Part shown: positions 8,767 to 17,048 of the stretch, piece by piece
How positions within the stretch are numbered: position 1 is the stretch's first letter
How the letters are laid out: the number at the start of each line of letters is the position of its first letter
NCBI GenBank assembly: GCA_000169355.1
Contig: AAXX01000001.1
Coordinates: 868,001-932,000 of the forward strand
Direction of reading: 5' to 3'
Length of the DNA: 64,000 nt
From: Flavobacteria bacterium BAL38
Lineage (GTDB): Bacteria > Bacteroidota > Bacteroidia > Flavobacteriales > Flavobacteriaceae
The notes under the pieces: model-generated
Database searches by the model: none
Seen by the model: the letters and a program-made list of their open reading frames with translations, nothing else
Told to the model about the DNA's origin: nothing
Program-made: the position numbers and the translations under genes

Positions 8767-9168
8767 ATGAATGGAACATTAAATAAAGTAATATTGATAG
8801 GTCATCTAGGTGACGAAGTGAAAATGCATTATTTCGAAGGAGGCAATTGCATAGGCCGTTTTCCATTAGCAACAAACGAAGTATATATTAATAAAACTAC
8901 CGGAGAAAAAATCACATCTACAGAATGGCACAACATTGTTGTTCGTAATAAAGCAGCCGAAATATGCGAAAAATACCTTTCTAAAGGAGATAAAATTTAC
9001 ATTGAAGGTCGCATAAAATCTAGACAATGGCAAGCTGAAGATGGCGCAACAAAATACACTACAGAAATTCAGGTAACTGAATTTACTTTTTTAACTACTA
9101 AAAAAGACACCGATTTAAGTAAATCTTCTTTACCAACAGGTAGTGCACCAGAAGATTTTAATGTTTAA
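8767..9168 (+). CDS. ssb: Single-stranded DNA-binding protein
   Basis: 133 residues. An OB fold (MNGTLNKVILIGHLGDEVKM, then RFPLATNEVYINKTTGEK, EWHNIVVRNKAAEICEKYL and GDKIYIEGRIKSRQW) matches bacterial SSB throughout. SSB coats single-stranded DNA as a tetramer during replication and repair. The linker after the OB fold is short, about 25 residues. The C-terminus ends PEDFNV instead of the usual acidic tip closing in IPF or LPF, which in other bacteria recruits partner proteins. A second, canonical SSB could exist elsewhere in the genome. The gldE start follows 16 bp after the stop. Confidence 0.93.
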   Translation: MNGTLNKVILIGHLGDEVKMHYFEGGNCIGRFPLATNEVYINKTTGEKITSTEWHNIVVRNKAAEICEKYLSKGDKIYIEGRIKSRQWQAEDGATKYTTEIQVTEFTFLTTKKDTDLSKSSLPTGSAPEDFNV

Positions 9169-9184
9169 TTTAATTTATTAAAAT

Positions 9185-10474
9185 TTGGATCCTGATCCCG
9201 CCAGTTTATTTTATTCGATAGATTTTGAGTTTCTAATTGGAATTACAGCAATTGTAATATTGCTTATTTGCTCTGCATTTATTTCAGGTTCAGAGGTCGC
9301 TCTGTTTTCTTTATCTCAAAAGGATATAGACGAAATAATGGAAAACGATTTCAACAAAGGAAATCTAATTTCTGAACTATTAGAAAAACCAAAAAAACTA
9401 TTAGCTACCATTTTAGTAGCCAATAATTTTGTAAACATAGCTGTCGTAATTCTTTTCTCGTCTTTTAGCGGAAAAATGTTCAACGGCATAGCTTCTTCTG
9501 CATTACGATTTACTCTAGAAGTTGTACTTGTTACTTTCTTCTTGTTATTATTTGGCGAAGTTTTGCCTAAAATTTACGCTAATCGTAATAATATTGTTTT
9601 TGCTCAAAAAGTAGCTGTTTCAATTTCATTATTAAACAAAATATTATCGCCAATTAGTGTTCCTATGCGCAATAGTATTCATTTTATTGAAAAGAAGTTA
9701 AATGTTCAAAAAGGAAATTTTTCAGTAAACCAACTTTCTCAAGCGCTAGAATTAACTTCGCAGTCAGACACTACAGATGGAGAACAGAAAATATTAGAAG
9801 GCATTGTAACTTTTGGAAACACCGAAGTTCGACAAGTAATGAGTCCGAGAATTGATGTGTTTTCCTTAAATATTGAAGAAACTTTTAAGGAAATAATGCC
9901 TAAGATTATTGAAAAAGGATATTCGCGAATTCCTGTTTATAAAGAAAATATCGACCAAATTGAAGGTATTTTGTTTATTAAGGACTTGATTCCACATATT
10001 GACAACGATAATTTCAATTGGGTAGAACTTTTACGCGAACCCTTTTTTGTTCCTGAAAACAAGAAACTAGACGATTTATTGAAAGATTTTCAAAGCATGA
10101 AAAGTCACTTAGCAGTTGTTGTTGATGAATATGGTGGAACATCGGGAATTATTTCTTTAGAAGATGTTTTAGAAGAAATTGTAGGCGATATAAGTGATGA
10201 ATTTGACGATGAAGATTTGATTTATTCTCAAATTGATGATAACAACTTTTTATTTGAAGGAAAAATTAGTTTAAAAGATTTTTATCGAATAATTGACGTT
10301 AACGAAGAAGAATTTGAAAGAAAAAAAGGAGAAGCCGAAACTTTAGCCGGATTTTTACTCGAAATTTCGGGTAATTTCCCTAAAAAAAGTCAGAAAATAA
10401 CATTTCATAATCTTATTTTTACAATCGAAAATGTAGATAAGAGAAGAATAAAACAAATAAAAGTTACGTTATAG
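9185..10474 (+). CDS. gldE: Gliding motility-associated membrane protein GldE (CNNM/CBS/CorC family)
   Basis: 429 residues. The N-terminal DUF21/CNNM domain has three or four membrane segments (residues about 15-160). A CBS pair follows (VMSPRIDVFSLN ... YSRIPVYKENIDQIEGILFIKDLI, and LAVVVDEYGGTSGIISLEDVLEEIVG). The C-terminus is a CorC/HlyC-type domain. The start must be TTG at 9185 (reading MDPDPASLF): a stop lies two codons upstream and the next ATG is deep inside the membrane domain. The relatives are CorC-like ion transport proteins. In Flavobacterium johnsoniae GldE is paired with GldD and linked to gliding. Its exact role is not settled. Confidence 0.9.
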   Translation: MDPDPASLFYSIDFEFLIGITAIVILLICSAFISGSEVALFSLSQKDIDEIMENDFNKGNLISELLEKPKKLLATILVANNFVNIAVVILFSSFSGKMFNGIASSALRFTLEVVLVTFFLLLFGEVLPKIYANRNNIVFAQKVAVSISLLNKILSPISVPMRNSIHFIEKKLNVQKGNFSVNQLSQALELTSQSDTTDGEQKILEGIVTFGNTEVRQVMSPRIDVFSLNIEETFKEIMPKIIEKGYSRIPVYKENIDQIEGILFIKDLIPHIDNDNFNWVELLREPFFVPENKKLDDLLKDFQSMKSHLAVVVDEYGGTSGIISLEDVLEEIVGDISDEFDDEDLIYSQIDDNNFLFEGKISLKDFYRIIDVNEEEFERKKGEAETLAGFLLEISGNFPKKSQKITFHNLIFTIENVDKRRIKQIKVTL

Positions 10475-10479
10475 TAATC

Positions 10480-11037
10480 ATGATACAAAAAATATTGAAA
10501 ATTAGTTTTTTAAGTTTGTTCTTACTGTTTATTTCTTGCGGAGATGACGCAGTACCAAAACCAAAAAGTCATTTGAGTTTAGAATATCCACGCTCTAAAT
10601 ACTCCAAACTAGATTCTGATTGTTTGTTTACTTTTGAAAAAAACGATTTAACTTCAATAAAAAACAAATCTTGTTCATTTGAGATTAATTATCCAAAAAT
10701 GAAAGCTACGATTTACATTACACATAAATCGGTAAATAATGATATCGATAAATTATTGCGAGATGCTCAAACACTAACATACAATCACGTAGTAAAAGCA
10801 GATGATATTATAGAGCAACCTTTTATAAATGACAACAAAAAAGTCTACGGAATGTTTTATGAAGTAGGCGGAAATGCAGCAACAAACGCTCAGTTTTACG
10901 CAACTGATAGCACAAAAAACTTTATTGTAGGAAGTGTATATTTTTATGCAAAACCTAATTTCGATTCTATTTACCCAGCCGCACAATATCTAAAAGAAGA
11001 TATGAAAAGAATTATGGAAACTTTGGAGTGGAAGTAA
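10480..11037 (+). CDS. gldD: Gliding motility lipoprotein GldD
   Basis: 185 residues. A signal peptide ends in the lipobox SLFLLFISC-GD, giving a lipidated Cys near residue 20. PKPKSHLSLEYPRSKY is a GldD-like mature N-terminus. The gene starts 5 bp after gldE, which is the known gldE-gldD arrangement. In F. johnsoniae GldD is a lipoprotein required for gliding motility, and its loss also impairs T9SS secretion. That this cell glides is inferred from the presence of this pair and of T9SS type B adhesins further along; the core gldKLMN genes are not in the window. Confidence 0.88.
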   Translation: MIQKILKISFLSLFLLFISCGDDAVPKPKSHLSLEYPRSKYSKLDSDCLFTFEKNDLTSIKNKSCSFEINYPKMKATIYITHKSVNNDIDKLLRDAQTLTYNHVVKADDIIEQPFINDNKKVYGMFYEVGGNAATNAQFYATDSTKNFIVGSVYFYAKPNFDSIYPAAQYLKEDMKRIMETLEWK

Positions 11038-11055
11038 ATTCATATTGTCAAGCTA

Positions 11056-11107
11056 AACTCGTTTCAGAATCTGTTTCACTTCAAAATAATAGAAGCTGAA
11101 ACGAGTT
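11056..11107. repeat. Palindromic intergenic element with 12-bp arms
   Basis: AACTCGTTTCAG (11056-11067) and CTGAAACGAGTT (11096-11107) are perfect inverted copies around a 28-nt loop. They sit between the convergent gldD and metal-binding lipoprotein genes. From memory the words resemble a dispersed flavobacterial repeat (GTTTCAGAATCT type). There is no T-run, so terminator function is doubtful. Confidence 0.7.
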
Positions 11108-11124
11108 CAGAATAACAAAATAAA

Positions 11125-11493
11125 CTACATTTTTTTCGATTCTGTTACTTTGTAAGAATCACCACCAGCAACAGCTTCAATGGTTTTAGTTAACGATTCT
11201 AAAGATTGTTTTTCAGCGTCGAATTTAACAGTTGCTATTTTTGTTTCAAAATCCACAACAGCTTCTCCTACTCCATCTTGATTAGCTAATTTATTTTCAA
11301 TTGTTTTAGCACAACCCATAGCACAAGTCATACCATCAATTGTAAAGCTAGCAGTTTGCATTTTAGCTAAATCAGCTTCTGAAGTCACCTCTTTTTTAGC
11401 AACTTCTGAAGCTACTTCTTTACTTTCTTGTTTACAACTTGCAAAAGTTAGCGCAATTACAAGGGCAAAACTGATATTTTTTAAATTATTCAT
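11125..11493 (-). CDS. Lipoprotein with heavy-metal-associated (HMA) domain
   Basis: 122 residues. The signal peptide ends in ALTFASC-KQ, a lipobox that places the mature protein at the membrane. A charged linker of about 25 residues precedes one HMA domain (residues about 48-115). Its metal site is GMTCAMGC, one form of the GMTCxxC loop of copper chaperones and P-type ATPases; the two Cys are separated by three residues rather than two. It probably binds Cu(I) or a similar soft metal in the periplasm. No transporter partner is adjacent. It is a single gene, convergent with gldD. Confidence 0.85.
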   Translation of the reverse strand: MNNLKNISFALVIALTFASCKQESKEVASEVAKKEVTSEADLAKMQTASFTIDGMTCAMGCAKTIENKLANQDGVGEAVVDFETKIATVKFDAEKQSLESLTKTIEAVAGGDSYKVTESKKM

Positions 11494-11603
11494 ACGCGTT
11501 TAAATTAAATTATTTGTCTCGAAATAAAGACTTTGCAAAATTACAAAAATTCATAGTGTGATTTTAAAAATAAAGACTGAATTTTGACAGATAAAATTAT
11601 GCT

Positions 11604-12473
11604 ATGGAAAACAATTCGACAAAATGGTATTTATTAGGCTTTTTAGGTTGCGTTTGGGGAAGTTCTTTTATTTTAATGCAGTTTGGCTTAAAAGGCGTAA
11701 ATTCTATTCAACTAGGAAGTTTACGTATTTTATTTGCTGCCATTTTTTTAATGATTGTAGGATACAAACATATTTCAAAAATTCCATTATATAAATGGAA
11801 ATATATTGCATTAACCTCTCTTTTTGGAACATTTGTTCCTGCTTATTTGTTTGCAATAGCACTATCAAAAATTGATGGTTCAGTAAGTTCCATTTTAAAT
11901 TCACTAACACCATTAAACACATTATTAGTTGGCCTTTTCTTTTTTGGATTAGGCGTACAACGAAGACAAATATTTGGTGTAATTATTGGTTTTTTTGGCT
12001 GTGTGTTATTAGTATTATTTGGAGGTGGAGAAAACACAACCGAAAATTATTATTATGCCATATTAATCATAATTGCTTCTATATTTTATGGCATTAATGT
12101 TAACTTAATTAAGAAATATTTATCTGATTTAAAACCACTAACAATTAGTACCGGAAATTTTGTAATTATGTTTATTCCTGCATTAATAGTGTTGTATTTT
12201 ACAGGATTTTTTGATATAATTCACGAAGCTAAAGTACAAACATCATTAGGTTTTATTGCTGTTTTAGGAATTGTTGGAACCGGATTTTCAAACATATTAT
12301 TCTTTAAGTTAATTCAGCTTTCATCACCTGTATTTGCTTCTTCAGTAACTTATATAATTCCTGTAGTTGCTTTTACATTAGGCTCTTTATTTATGAATGA
12401 AACCCTTTCGTTAATTCAGTTATTGGGTGCATTAATTGTTTTAATTGGTGTATATTTTTCTAGTAGAAAATAA
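11604..12473 (+). CDS. EamA/DMT-superfamily permease
   Basis: 289 residues with about ten hydrophobic segments and an internal duplication. Each half has an EamA domain: LLGFLGCVWGSSFILMQFGL opens the first, and YAILIIIASIFYGINVNLIKK the second. The last helices hold the conserved VFASSVTYIIPVVAFTLG and MNETLSLIQLLGALIVLIGV. These inner-membrane carriers export metabolites or amino acids; the substrate cannot be read from the sequence. It is a single gene facing the M16 peptidase genes. Its stop codon abuts the hairpin at 12472-12498. Confidence 0.9.
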   Translation: MENNSTKWYLLGFLGCVWGSSFILMQFGLKGVNSIQLGSLRILFAAIFLMIVGYKHISKIPLYKWKYIALTSLFGTFVPAYLFAIALSKIDGSVSSILNSLTPLNTLLVGLFFFGLGVQRRQIFGVIIGFFGCVLLVLFGGGENTTENYYYAILIIIASIFYGINVNLIKKYLSDLKPLTISTGNFVIMFIPALIVLYFTGFFDIIHEAKVQTSLGFIAVLGIVGTGFSNILFFKLIQLSSPVFASSVTYIIPVVAFTLGSLFMNETLSLIQLLGALIVLIGVYFSSRK

Positions 12474-12498
12474 AAAAAGCGCTCAATTTCTTGAGCGC
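12472..12498 (-). terminator. Terminator of the M16 peptidase operon
   Basis: Stem GCGCTCAA/TTGAGCGC with loop TTTC; on the minus strand it is followed by seven T residues. It may also slow plus-strand transcription from the EamA gene. Confidence 0.8.
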
Positions 12499-12519
12499 TC
12501 TTAGTAATTTATGCTTTAT

Positions 12520-14571
12520 TTATTTAAAATCGGCATCCGTTACACCTTCGTTAATTTTAACTTCAGTAGTAGTTAATTCGATTTCAATACCTACATTCAT
12601 GATTGTTTTGTAAGGGAATTTTAATCCTTTTACATCTTTATAATCTTGGTAGTAAGTAGTTTGTGTCATTTTTTGACCCGCTTGCTCTAATTCTTTAGCT
12701 TCTGCTACTTTAAATCCAGTTTTTACGTCATAGAAATAAGTAGATTTTCCGCTTTTAATAGCATAAGCATCTGTTCCATTGATGTTTTCTATACCAGTTA
12801 AAGTAACATCTTTATCTGTTAATAAAGCTAATTCTTTAAAAGTAGTAGCATCAGCCTGCATGTCTTTTAACTCTTGGTCTTTGAAATCCTGTCTTTGACC
12901 TTGTTGTACCATGTAAGCTTCTTTTTCATTAACTACTTGTTTCATCATTGTCATTCCCATAGCCTTCATTTCAACACCTAGTTTTTTAGATGTCGTTTTA
13001 ACAACTAATTCTAAAGCTGTTCCTTGAACTGTTCCTGATGAGTAAACAGCTAACGTTTTTACGTTTTTAACTGCTTTTTCACCACCAATTGCATTGATGT
13101 AATTATTTAAAACCGATTGAGCTGTTACACCTGCTGGAACTGGTTTTTTAACCTCTGGTTTTTCTGTAGGATTACCATATTTGTCAAAATAGAAAATTGG
13201 TAATTTTTCAGCTTTACTCATTGCTTCTAAACCAGGTAAAACATCGGCTGCTTTTCCTACAATTACAACTCTTGTTTTATCTGCTAAGAAATATTTATTT
13301 GCTGCATTTTTAATATCTTCTGCAGTAACTGCATTAATATTTTTAATGTAGTTTTCGTAAAAATCATCTGACAAACCTTGAGTTTCTTTATTTAATGCAT
13401 AACCCGCAATTGTTGATGGTTTTTCAATTTGCATTACAAAGTTTCCAATGTATTTTGCTTTAGCATTTTTTAAATCTTCTTCAGAAACTAATTCTGTTCT
13501 AATTCTTTTTAATTCATTAAAAACTTCTACAACAGCACTATCTGTTACTACATTTCTAACAGACGAACCTGAACGAAATTTATTAATGTATTTACCTGAA
13601 CCAATTGAAGAATAAGCTCCGTATGTCCAACCGTGTTTTTCACGTAAGTTTAAGAATAATCTTCCTTCTCCACCGCCACCTAAAATTTGATTAGCCAATA
13701 AAGCTGCAAAGTATTCTTTATCTGTCATTTTTAAATTTGACAAGTTTACCAAAGCAATTTCAGATTGAACTGCGTTTGGCATATCGATAAAGTTAATTTG
13801 GCTATATTGAACATCTTTAGGATTAGAGTAAGACAATTGAGGAGCTGTAGCTTTTTTCCATTTTCCAAAAAGTTTTTCAACTTCTTTTTTAACTTCTTTA
13901 AAATTAACATCACCAACAATTACTAAATAAGCATTTGCAGGAACAAAATACGTGTTATAGTTTAAAATTACATCGTTTAATGTTACATTATTTAATGTTT
14001 CTTCACTAGTATATTCACCTTTATAGTGTTCTTTACCGTAAGTTAAAACATTTTCAACTCTACCAGCAATAGCACTTACGCTTTTTTCGTTAGATTTTAA
14101 TCCTTCGATAATTTTTTCTTTTTCTTTTTCAAATTCTTCTTGAACAAATAAAGGATTCAAAGCTCCGTCTGCCATTAATTCTAATATTCTTTTCGAATAT
14201 CTAGACAATCCACTAGCGTATGCTCCAGATGAATAAAAGCCAATATTAGCTCCTAAGAAATCAATTTCTTCATTGAAAGCATTTTTTGAAACTGTTTCTG
14301 TTCCATTCCCAATCATTGAACTTAAAATATCTGAAACTCCTTTTTTAGCACCTTCTGCATAGGGAGGATTGTCTAATGTTAAGTTAAAAGATACTCTTGG
14401 TAATTTATGATTTTCAACGACTAACACTTTTAAACCATTTTTAAGCACAAAACTTTGCGGCTTGTTAATGTTAATAGTTGGAGCAGGACCTGCTTTTGGT
14501 TGTGGTCTATCTTGAGCTTGCATAGTTATTGTTAAAAATAAACTGGCTGCGATGTATATAAATTTTTTCAT
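12520..14571 (-). CDS. M16 family peptidase homologue, non-catalytic subunit with C-terminal extra domain
   Basis: 683 residues with a signal peptide (MKKFIYIAASLFLTITMQAQ). Two M16 modules occupy residues about 40-460. The site that holds HxxEH in active members reads SDILSSMIGNG, so the zinc ligands are missing; GGGGEGRLFLNLREKHGWTYG marks the second module. A further domain of about 200 residues (AQSVLNNYINAIGGEKAVKNV onward) resembles LolA-like outer-membrane lipoprotein-sorting folds. The gene lies 12 bp after the catalytic M16 gene. Such active/inactive pairs form periplasmic heterodimers in other bacteria. Substrate unknown. Confidence 0.88.
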   Translation of the reverse strand: MKKFIYIAASLFLTITMQAQDRPQPKAGPAPTININKPQSFVLKNGLKVLVVENHKLPRVSFNLTLDNPPYAEGAKKGVSDILSSMIGNGTETVSKNAFNEEIDFLGANIGFYSSGAYASGLSRYSKRILELMADGALNPLFVQEEFEKEKEKIIEGLKSNEKSVSAIAGRVENVLTYGKEHYKGEYTSEETLNNVTLNDVILNYNTYFVPANAYLVIVGDVNFKEVKKEVEKLFGKWKKATAPQLSYSNPKDVQYSQINFIDMPNAVQSEIALVNLSNLKMTDKEYFAALLANQILGGGGEGRLFLNLREKHGWTYGAYSSIGSGKYINKFRSGSSVRNVVTDSAVVEVFNELKRIRTELVSEEDLKNAKAKYIGNFVMQIEKPSTIAGYALNKETQGLSDDFYENYIKNINAVTAEDIKNAANKYFLADKTRVVIVGKAADVLPGLEAMSKAEKLPIFYFDKYGNPTEKPEVKKPVPAGVTAQSVLNNYINAIGGEKAVKNVKTLAVYSSGTVQGTALELVVKTTSKKLGVEMKAMGMTMMKQVVNEKEAYMVQQGQRQDFKDQELKDMQADATTFKELALLTDKDVTLTGIENINGTDAYAIKSGKSTYFYDVKTGFKVAEAKELEQAGQKMTQTTYYQDYKDVKGLKFPYKTIMNVGIEIELTTTEVKINEGVTDADFK

Positions 14572-14583
14572 ATTCTTTCGATC

Positions 14584-15909
14584 TTAGTTTTGAGCTTTGT
14601 CTTTAGCAGGAACATAATCTAAAATCATTCTTTGGTTTGAGTTTAGGTATTTTTTTGCTGTTTCTCTGATTTCTTCTCTTGTAATAGAACGATAAATATC
14701 AATTTCAGTATTAATTAAGTTGATATCACCATATAACATGTAGTAAGTTGCTAAGTTATCAGCTATTCCTTCCACAGAAGCATTATTACTTACATAGTTA
14801 CTTTCAAATTTGTTTTGAAGTTTTTGAAAATCGTTTTCAGAAATTAATTCTGTTTGCATTTTAACAATTTCTTCGTCAATTTCTTTTAAGATAGATTCTG
14901 TTGTATTAGTTCCCATTGGTAAACCATAAATTAAATACATACCATAATCTTCTTGACTATAATTGAAAGCTCCAATTTGTAAAGCCATTTTTTTATCGTC
15001 AACAATTTTTTTGTACAACTTAGAACTTTTACCATCTGATAAATAAGTAGAAATCATATCTAAAATTCTTGCATCGCGTGATTTCATTGAAGGAGTTCTG
15101 TAAGAAGCAACTAACATTGGAATTTGAATGTTTGGATCTTCCCAAGAAGCTTTAAATTCTTGTGTAATAGGAGCTTCTTCAACTTTTTGACGAGCAACAG
15201 GAGCACCTTTAGGAATTGAGCTAAAATATTTATTTACCCATTCTTTAGCTTGCGCTTTATCAAACTGTCCTGCAATTACTAAAACAGCATTATTAGGTAC
15301 ATAGAATTTTTTATTAAAAGCTAAGAATTCTTCTAAAGTTGCAGCATCTAAATGTTCCATTTCTCCAATGGTAGTCCATTTATATGGATGCACTTTAAAC
15401 ATGTTTTGCTTTACAGCTTTAATTAAATTCCCGTAAGGCTGATTGTCAACACGTAATCTTTTTTCTTCTTTAACAACTTCGTTTTGTGTATCAACACCTA
15501 TTTGGTTGATTACAGGATGCATTAGTCTTTCAGACTCCATCCAAATTGCCAATTCTAAATTATTTGAAGGAAAAACTTCATAATAATACGTTCTGTCGTC
15601 TGTAGTATTTGCATTGTTGTTTCCACCATTTGCTGTAACTAGTTTAAACCAATCACCACGACCGATATTTTTTGTACCTTCAAATAAAAGGTGTTCAAAA
15701 AAGTGTGCAAATCCTGTTCGATTTGGCTGTTCGTCTTTTGCTCCTACGTGGTACATAACCGAAGTAATTACTACTGGAGCCGAATTGTCTTGATGTAACA
15801 CAACGTGTAGTCCGTTGTCTAAATCAAACTCTTCGAATGTTACTTTTTGAGCTGAAGCAGTTCCGCCAAGCATAAGTGCAGTTCCTAAAGCCATTAAAGA
15901 TTTTTTCAT
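14584..15909 (-). CDS. M16 family zinc metallopeptidase, catalytic subunit
   Basis: 441 residues with a signal peptide (MKKSLMALGTALMLGGTASAQ). The zinc site HFFEHLLFEGTKNI carries the inverted HxxEH motif, with a downstream Glu expected near NEVVKEEKR. The domain layout is two M16 halves, as in the bacterial M16B class. It is probably a periplasmic peptidase acting on oligopeptides or misfolded fragments together with the inactive homologue encoded 12 bp downstream. It is the first gene of the two-gene operon; no confident promoter was found in the region shared with rplU. Confidence 0.92.
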   Translation of the reverse strand: MKKSLMALGTALMLGGTASAQKVTFEEFDLDNGLHVVLHQDNSAPVVITSVMYHVGAKDEQPNRTGFAHFFEHLLFEGTKNIGRGDWFKLVTANGGNNNANTTDDRTYYYEVFPSNNLELAIWMESERLMHPVINQIGVDTQNEVVKEEKRLRVDNQPYGNLIKAVKQNMFKVHPYKWTTIGEMEHLDAATLEEFLAFNKKFYVPNNAVLVIAGQFDKAQAKEWVNKYFSSIPKGAPVARQKVEEAPITQEFKASWEDPNIQIPMLVASYRTPSMKSRDARILDMISTYLSDGKSSKLYKKIVDDKKMALQIGAFNYSQEDYGMYLIYGLPMGTNTTESILKEIDEEIVKMQTELISENDFQKLQNKFESNYVSNNASVEGIADNLATYYMLYGDINLINTEIDIYRSITREEIRETAKKYLNSNQRMILDYVPAKDKAQN

Positions 15910-16035
15910 ACGTTATTAATTTGTTGATATAATTTTAATAAGACGCAATTTCGAAATAATGTTACAATAAAATGCAATTTAAATTTAAAAAAAATGACTA
16001 AAATATATTTTTCGTTATTTTAATATAAAGAATAG

Positions 16036-16065
16036 TTGTTTGGTTTATAAATTATTGTATATTTG
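16036..16065 (+). promoter_or_regulatory. Promoter for rplU-rpmA
   Basis: TTG (16036-16038), a 19-bp spacer and TATATTTG (16058-16065) closely match the Bacteroidota primary sigma consensus, 33 bp before the rplU start. Confidence 0.75.
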
Positions 16066-16097
16066 CAACCTTAAATTTTTTAACTAAAATCATTGTT

Positions 16098-16520
16098 ATG
16101 TACGCAATCGTAGAGATAGCAGGGCAACAATTCAAAGTAAGCAAAGACCAAAAGGTTTATGTTCACCGTTTAGCTTCAGAAGAAGGAACTAAAGTTTCTT
16201 TTGACAAAGTTCTTTTATTAGATGAAAACGGAACAGTAACTTTAGGCGCCCCAGCTGTAGAAGGAGCTTCTGTAGAAGCCAAAGTGTTACAACACTTAAA
16301 AGGTGATAAAGTAATTGTCTTCAAAAAGAAAAGAAGAAAAGGTTACAAAAAGAAAAACGGTCACAGACAATCATTCACTCAAATTTTAATTGAAGGAATT
16401 GTTGCTGCTGGAGCTAAGAAAAAAGCTGCTAAAAAAGAAGTTGAAGTTGAAACAGCTACAACTACTGAAGAAGTTAAGCCAAAAGCTAAAGCGACTAAAA
16501 AACCAAAAACTGAAGAATAA
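16098..16520 (+). CDS. rplU: 50S ribosomal protein L21 (bL21) with C-terminal extension
   Basis: 140 residues. Residues 1-103 are canonical L21 ([20 protein letters not shown] ... [20 protein letters not shown]), which binds 23S rRNA domain I near L20. A further tail of about 37 residues is rich in Lys, Ala, Glu and Thr ([12 protein letters not shown] ... [10 protein letters not shown]). It is low-complexity and probably disordered, and is the only departure from the usual length of about 103. rpmA follows 18 bp downstream, the usual pairing. A strong promoter precedes the gene. Confidence 0.97.
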   Translation: MYAIVEIAGQQFKVSKDQKVYVHRLASEEGTKVSFDKVLLLDENGTVTLGAPAVEGASVEAKVLQHLKGDKVIVFKKKRRKGYKKKNGHRQSFTQILIEGIVAAGAKKKAAKKEVEVETATTTEEVKPKAKATKKPKTEE

Positions 16521-16538
16521 CATTTAAAATATAACATC

Positions 16539-16799
16539 ATGGCTCACAAGAAAGGTGTCGGTAGTTCGAAGAATGGTAGAGAATCAGAATCGAAACGTTT
16601 AGGCGTTAAGATTTATGGTGGTCAAGCTGCTATTGCTGGAAACATCATTGTTAGACAAAGAGGTTCTAAGCACAACCCAGGTGAAAATGTTTACATGGGA
16701 AAAGATCATACTTTACATGCTAAAGTTGATGGAGTTGTAAAATTCCAAAAGAAAGCGGAAAACAAATCATATGTATCTGTAGTTCCGTTTGAAGCTTAA
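16539..16799 (+). CDS. rpmA: 50S ribosomal protein L27 (bL27)
   Basis: 86 residues. [20 protein letters not shown] is the flexible N-terminus that reaches the peptidyl transferase centre; it begins with Ala after Met and has no Firmicutes-type cleavable leader. [23 protein letters not shown] is the family signature. It is the second gene of the rplU operon, followed by a clear terminator. Confidence 0.98.
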   Translation: MAHKKGVGSSKNGRESESKRLGVKIYGGQAAIAGNIIVRQRGSKHNPGENVYMGKDHTLHAKVDGVVKFQKKAENKSYVSVVPFEA

Positions 16800-16821
16800 T
16801 AATCTTTATTAGCAACATATT

Positions 16822-16848
16822 AAAACCTCTCCAATGGAGAGGTTTTTT
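16822..16848 (+). terminator. Terminator after rpmA
   Basis: AAAACCTCTCC and GGAGAGGTTTT form an 11-bp perfect stem with loop AAT, followed by a T run. Confidence 0.9.
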
Positions 16849-16997
16849 ATTTTATACAATCTTCTAACTTCTTTAGAAAAAGAAAAGCTATATATTTTAC
16901 TCGTTTTATTCCATTACAAAACAAAATTCTTATTTGCATTGGAAAGCATACAAAACTTTAGAATAATCCTTTAAAAGAAACCTAATGATATAAAACA

Positions 16998-17030
16998 AAA
17001 AAGCCAGTGAATAAAATTCACCGGCTTTTT
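16998..17030 (-). terminator. Terminator of the secreted beta-propeller gene
   Basis: AAAAAGCCAGTGAA and TTCACCGGCTTTTT flank TAAAA. The single mismatch becomes a G-U pair in the minus-strand RNA, so it works best for the gene ending at 17049. The 16849-16997 stretch between the two terminators shows nothing further. Confidence 0.8.
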
Positions 17031-17048
17031 AAAATCTTTAGTTCAGAA

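Noticed and set aside
11125..11493. Copper-efflux cassette
   Set aside because: The HMA lipoprotein stands alone; no P-type ATPase, CusA-type pump or regulator adjoins it.
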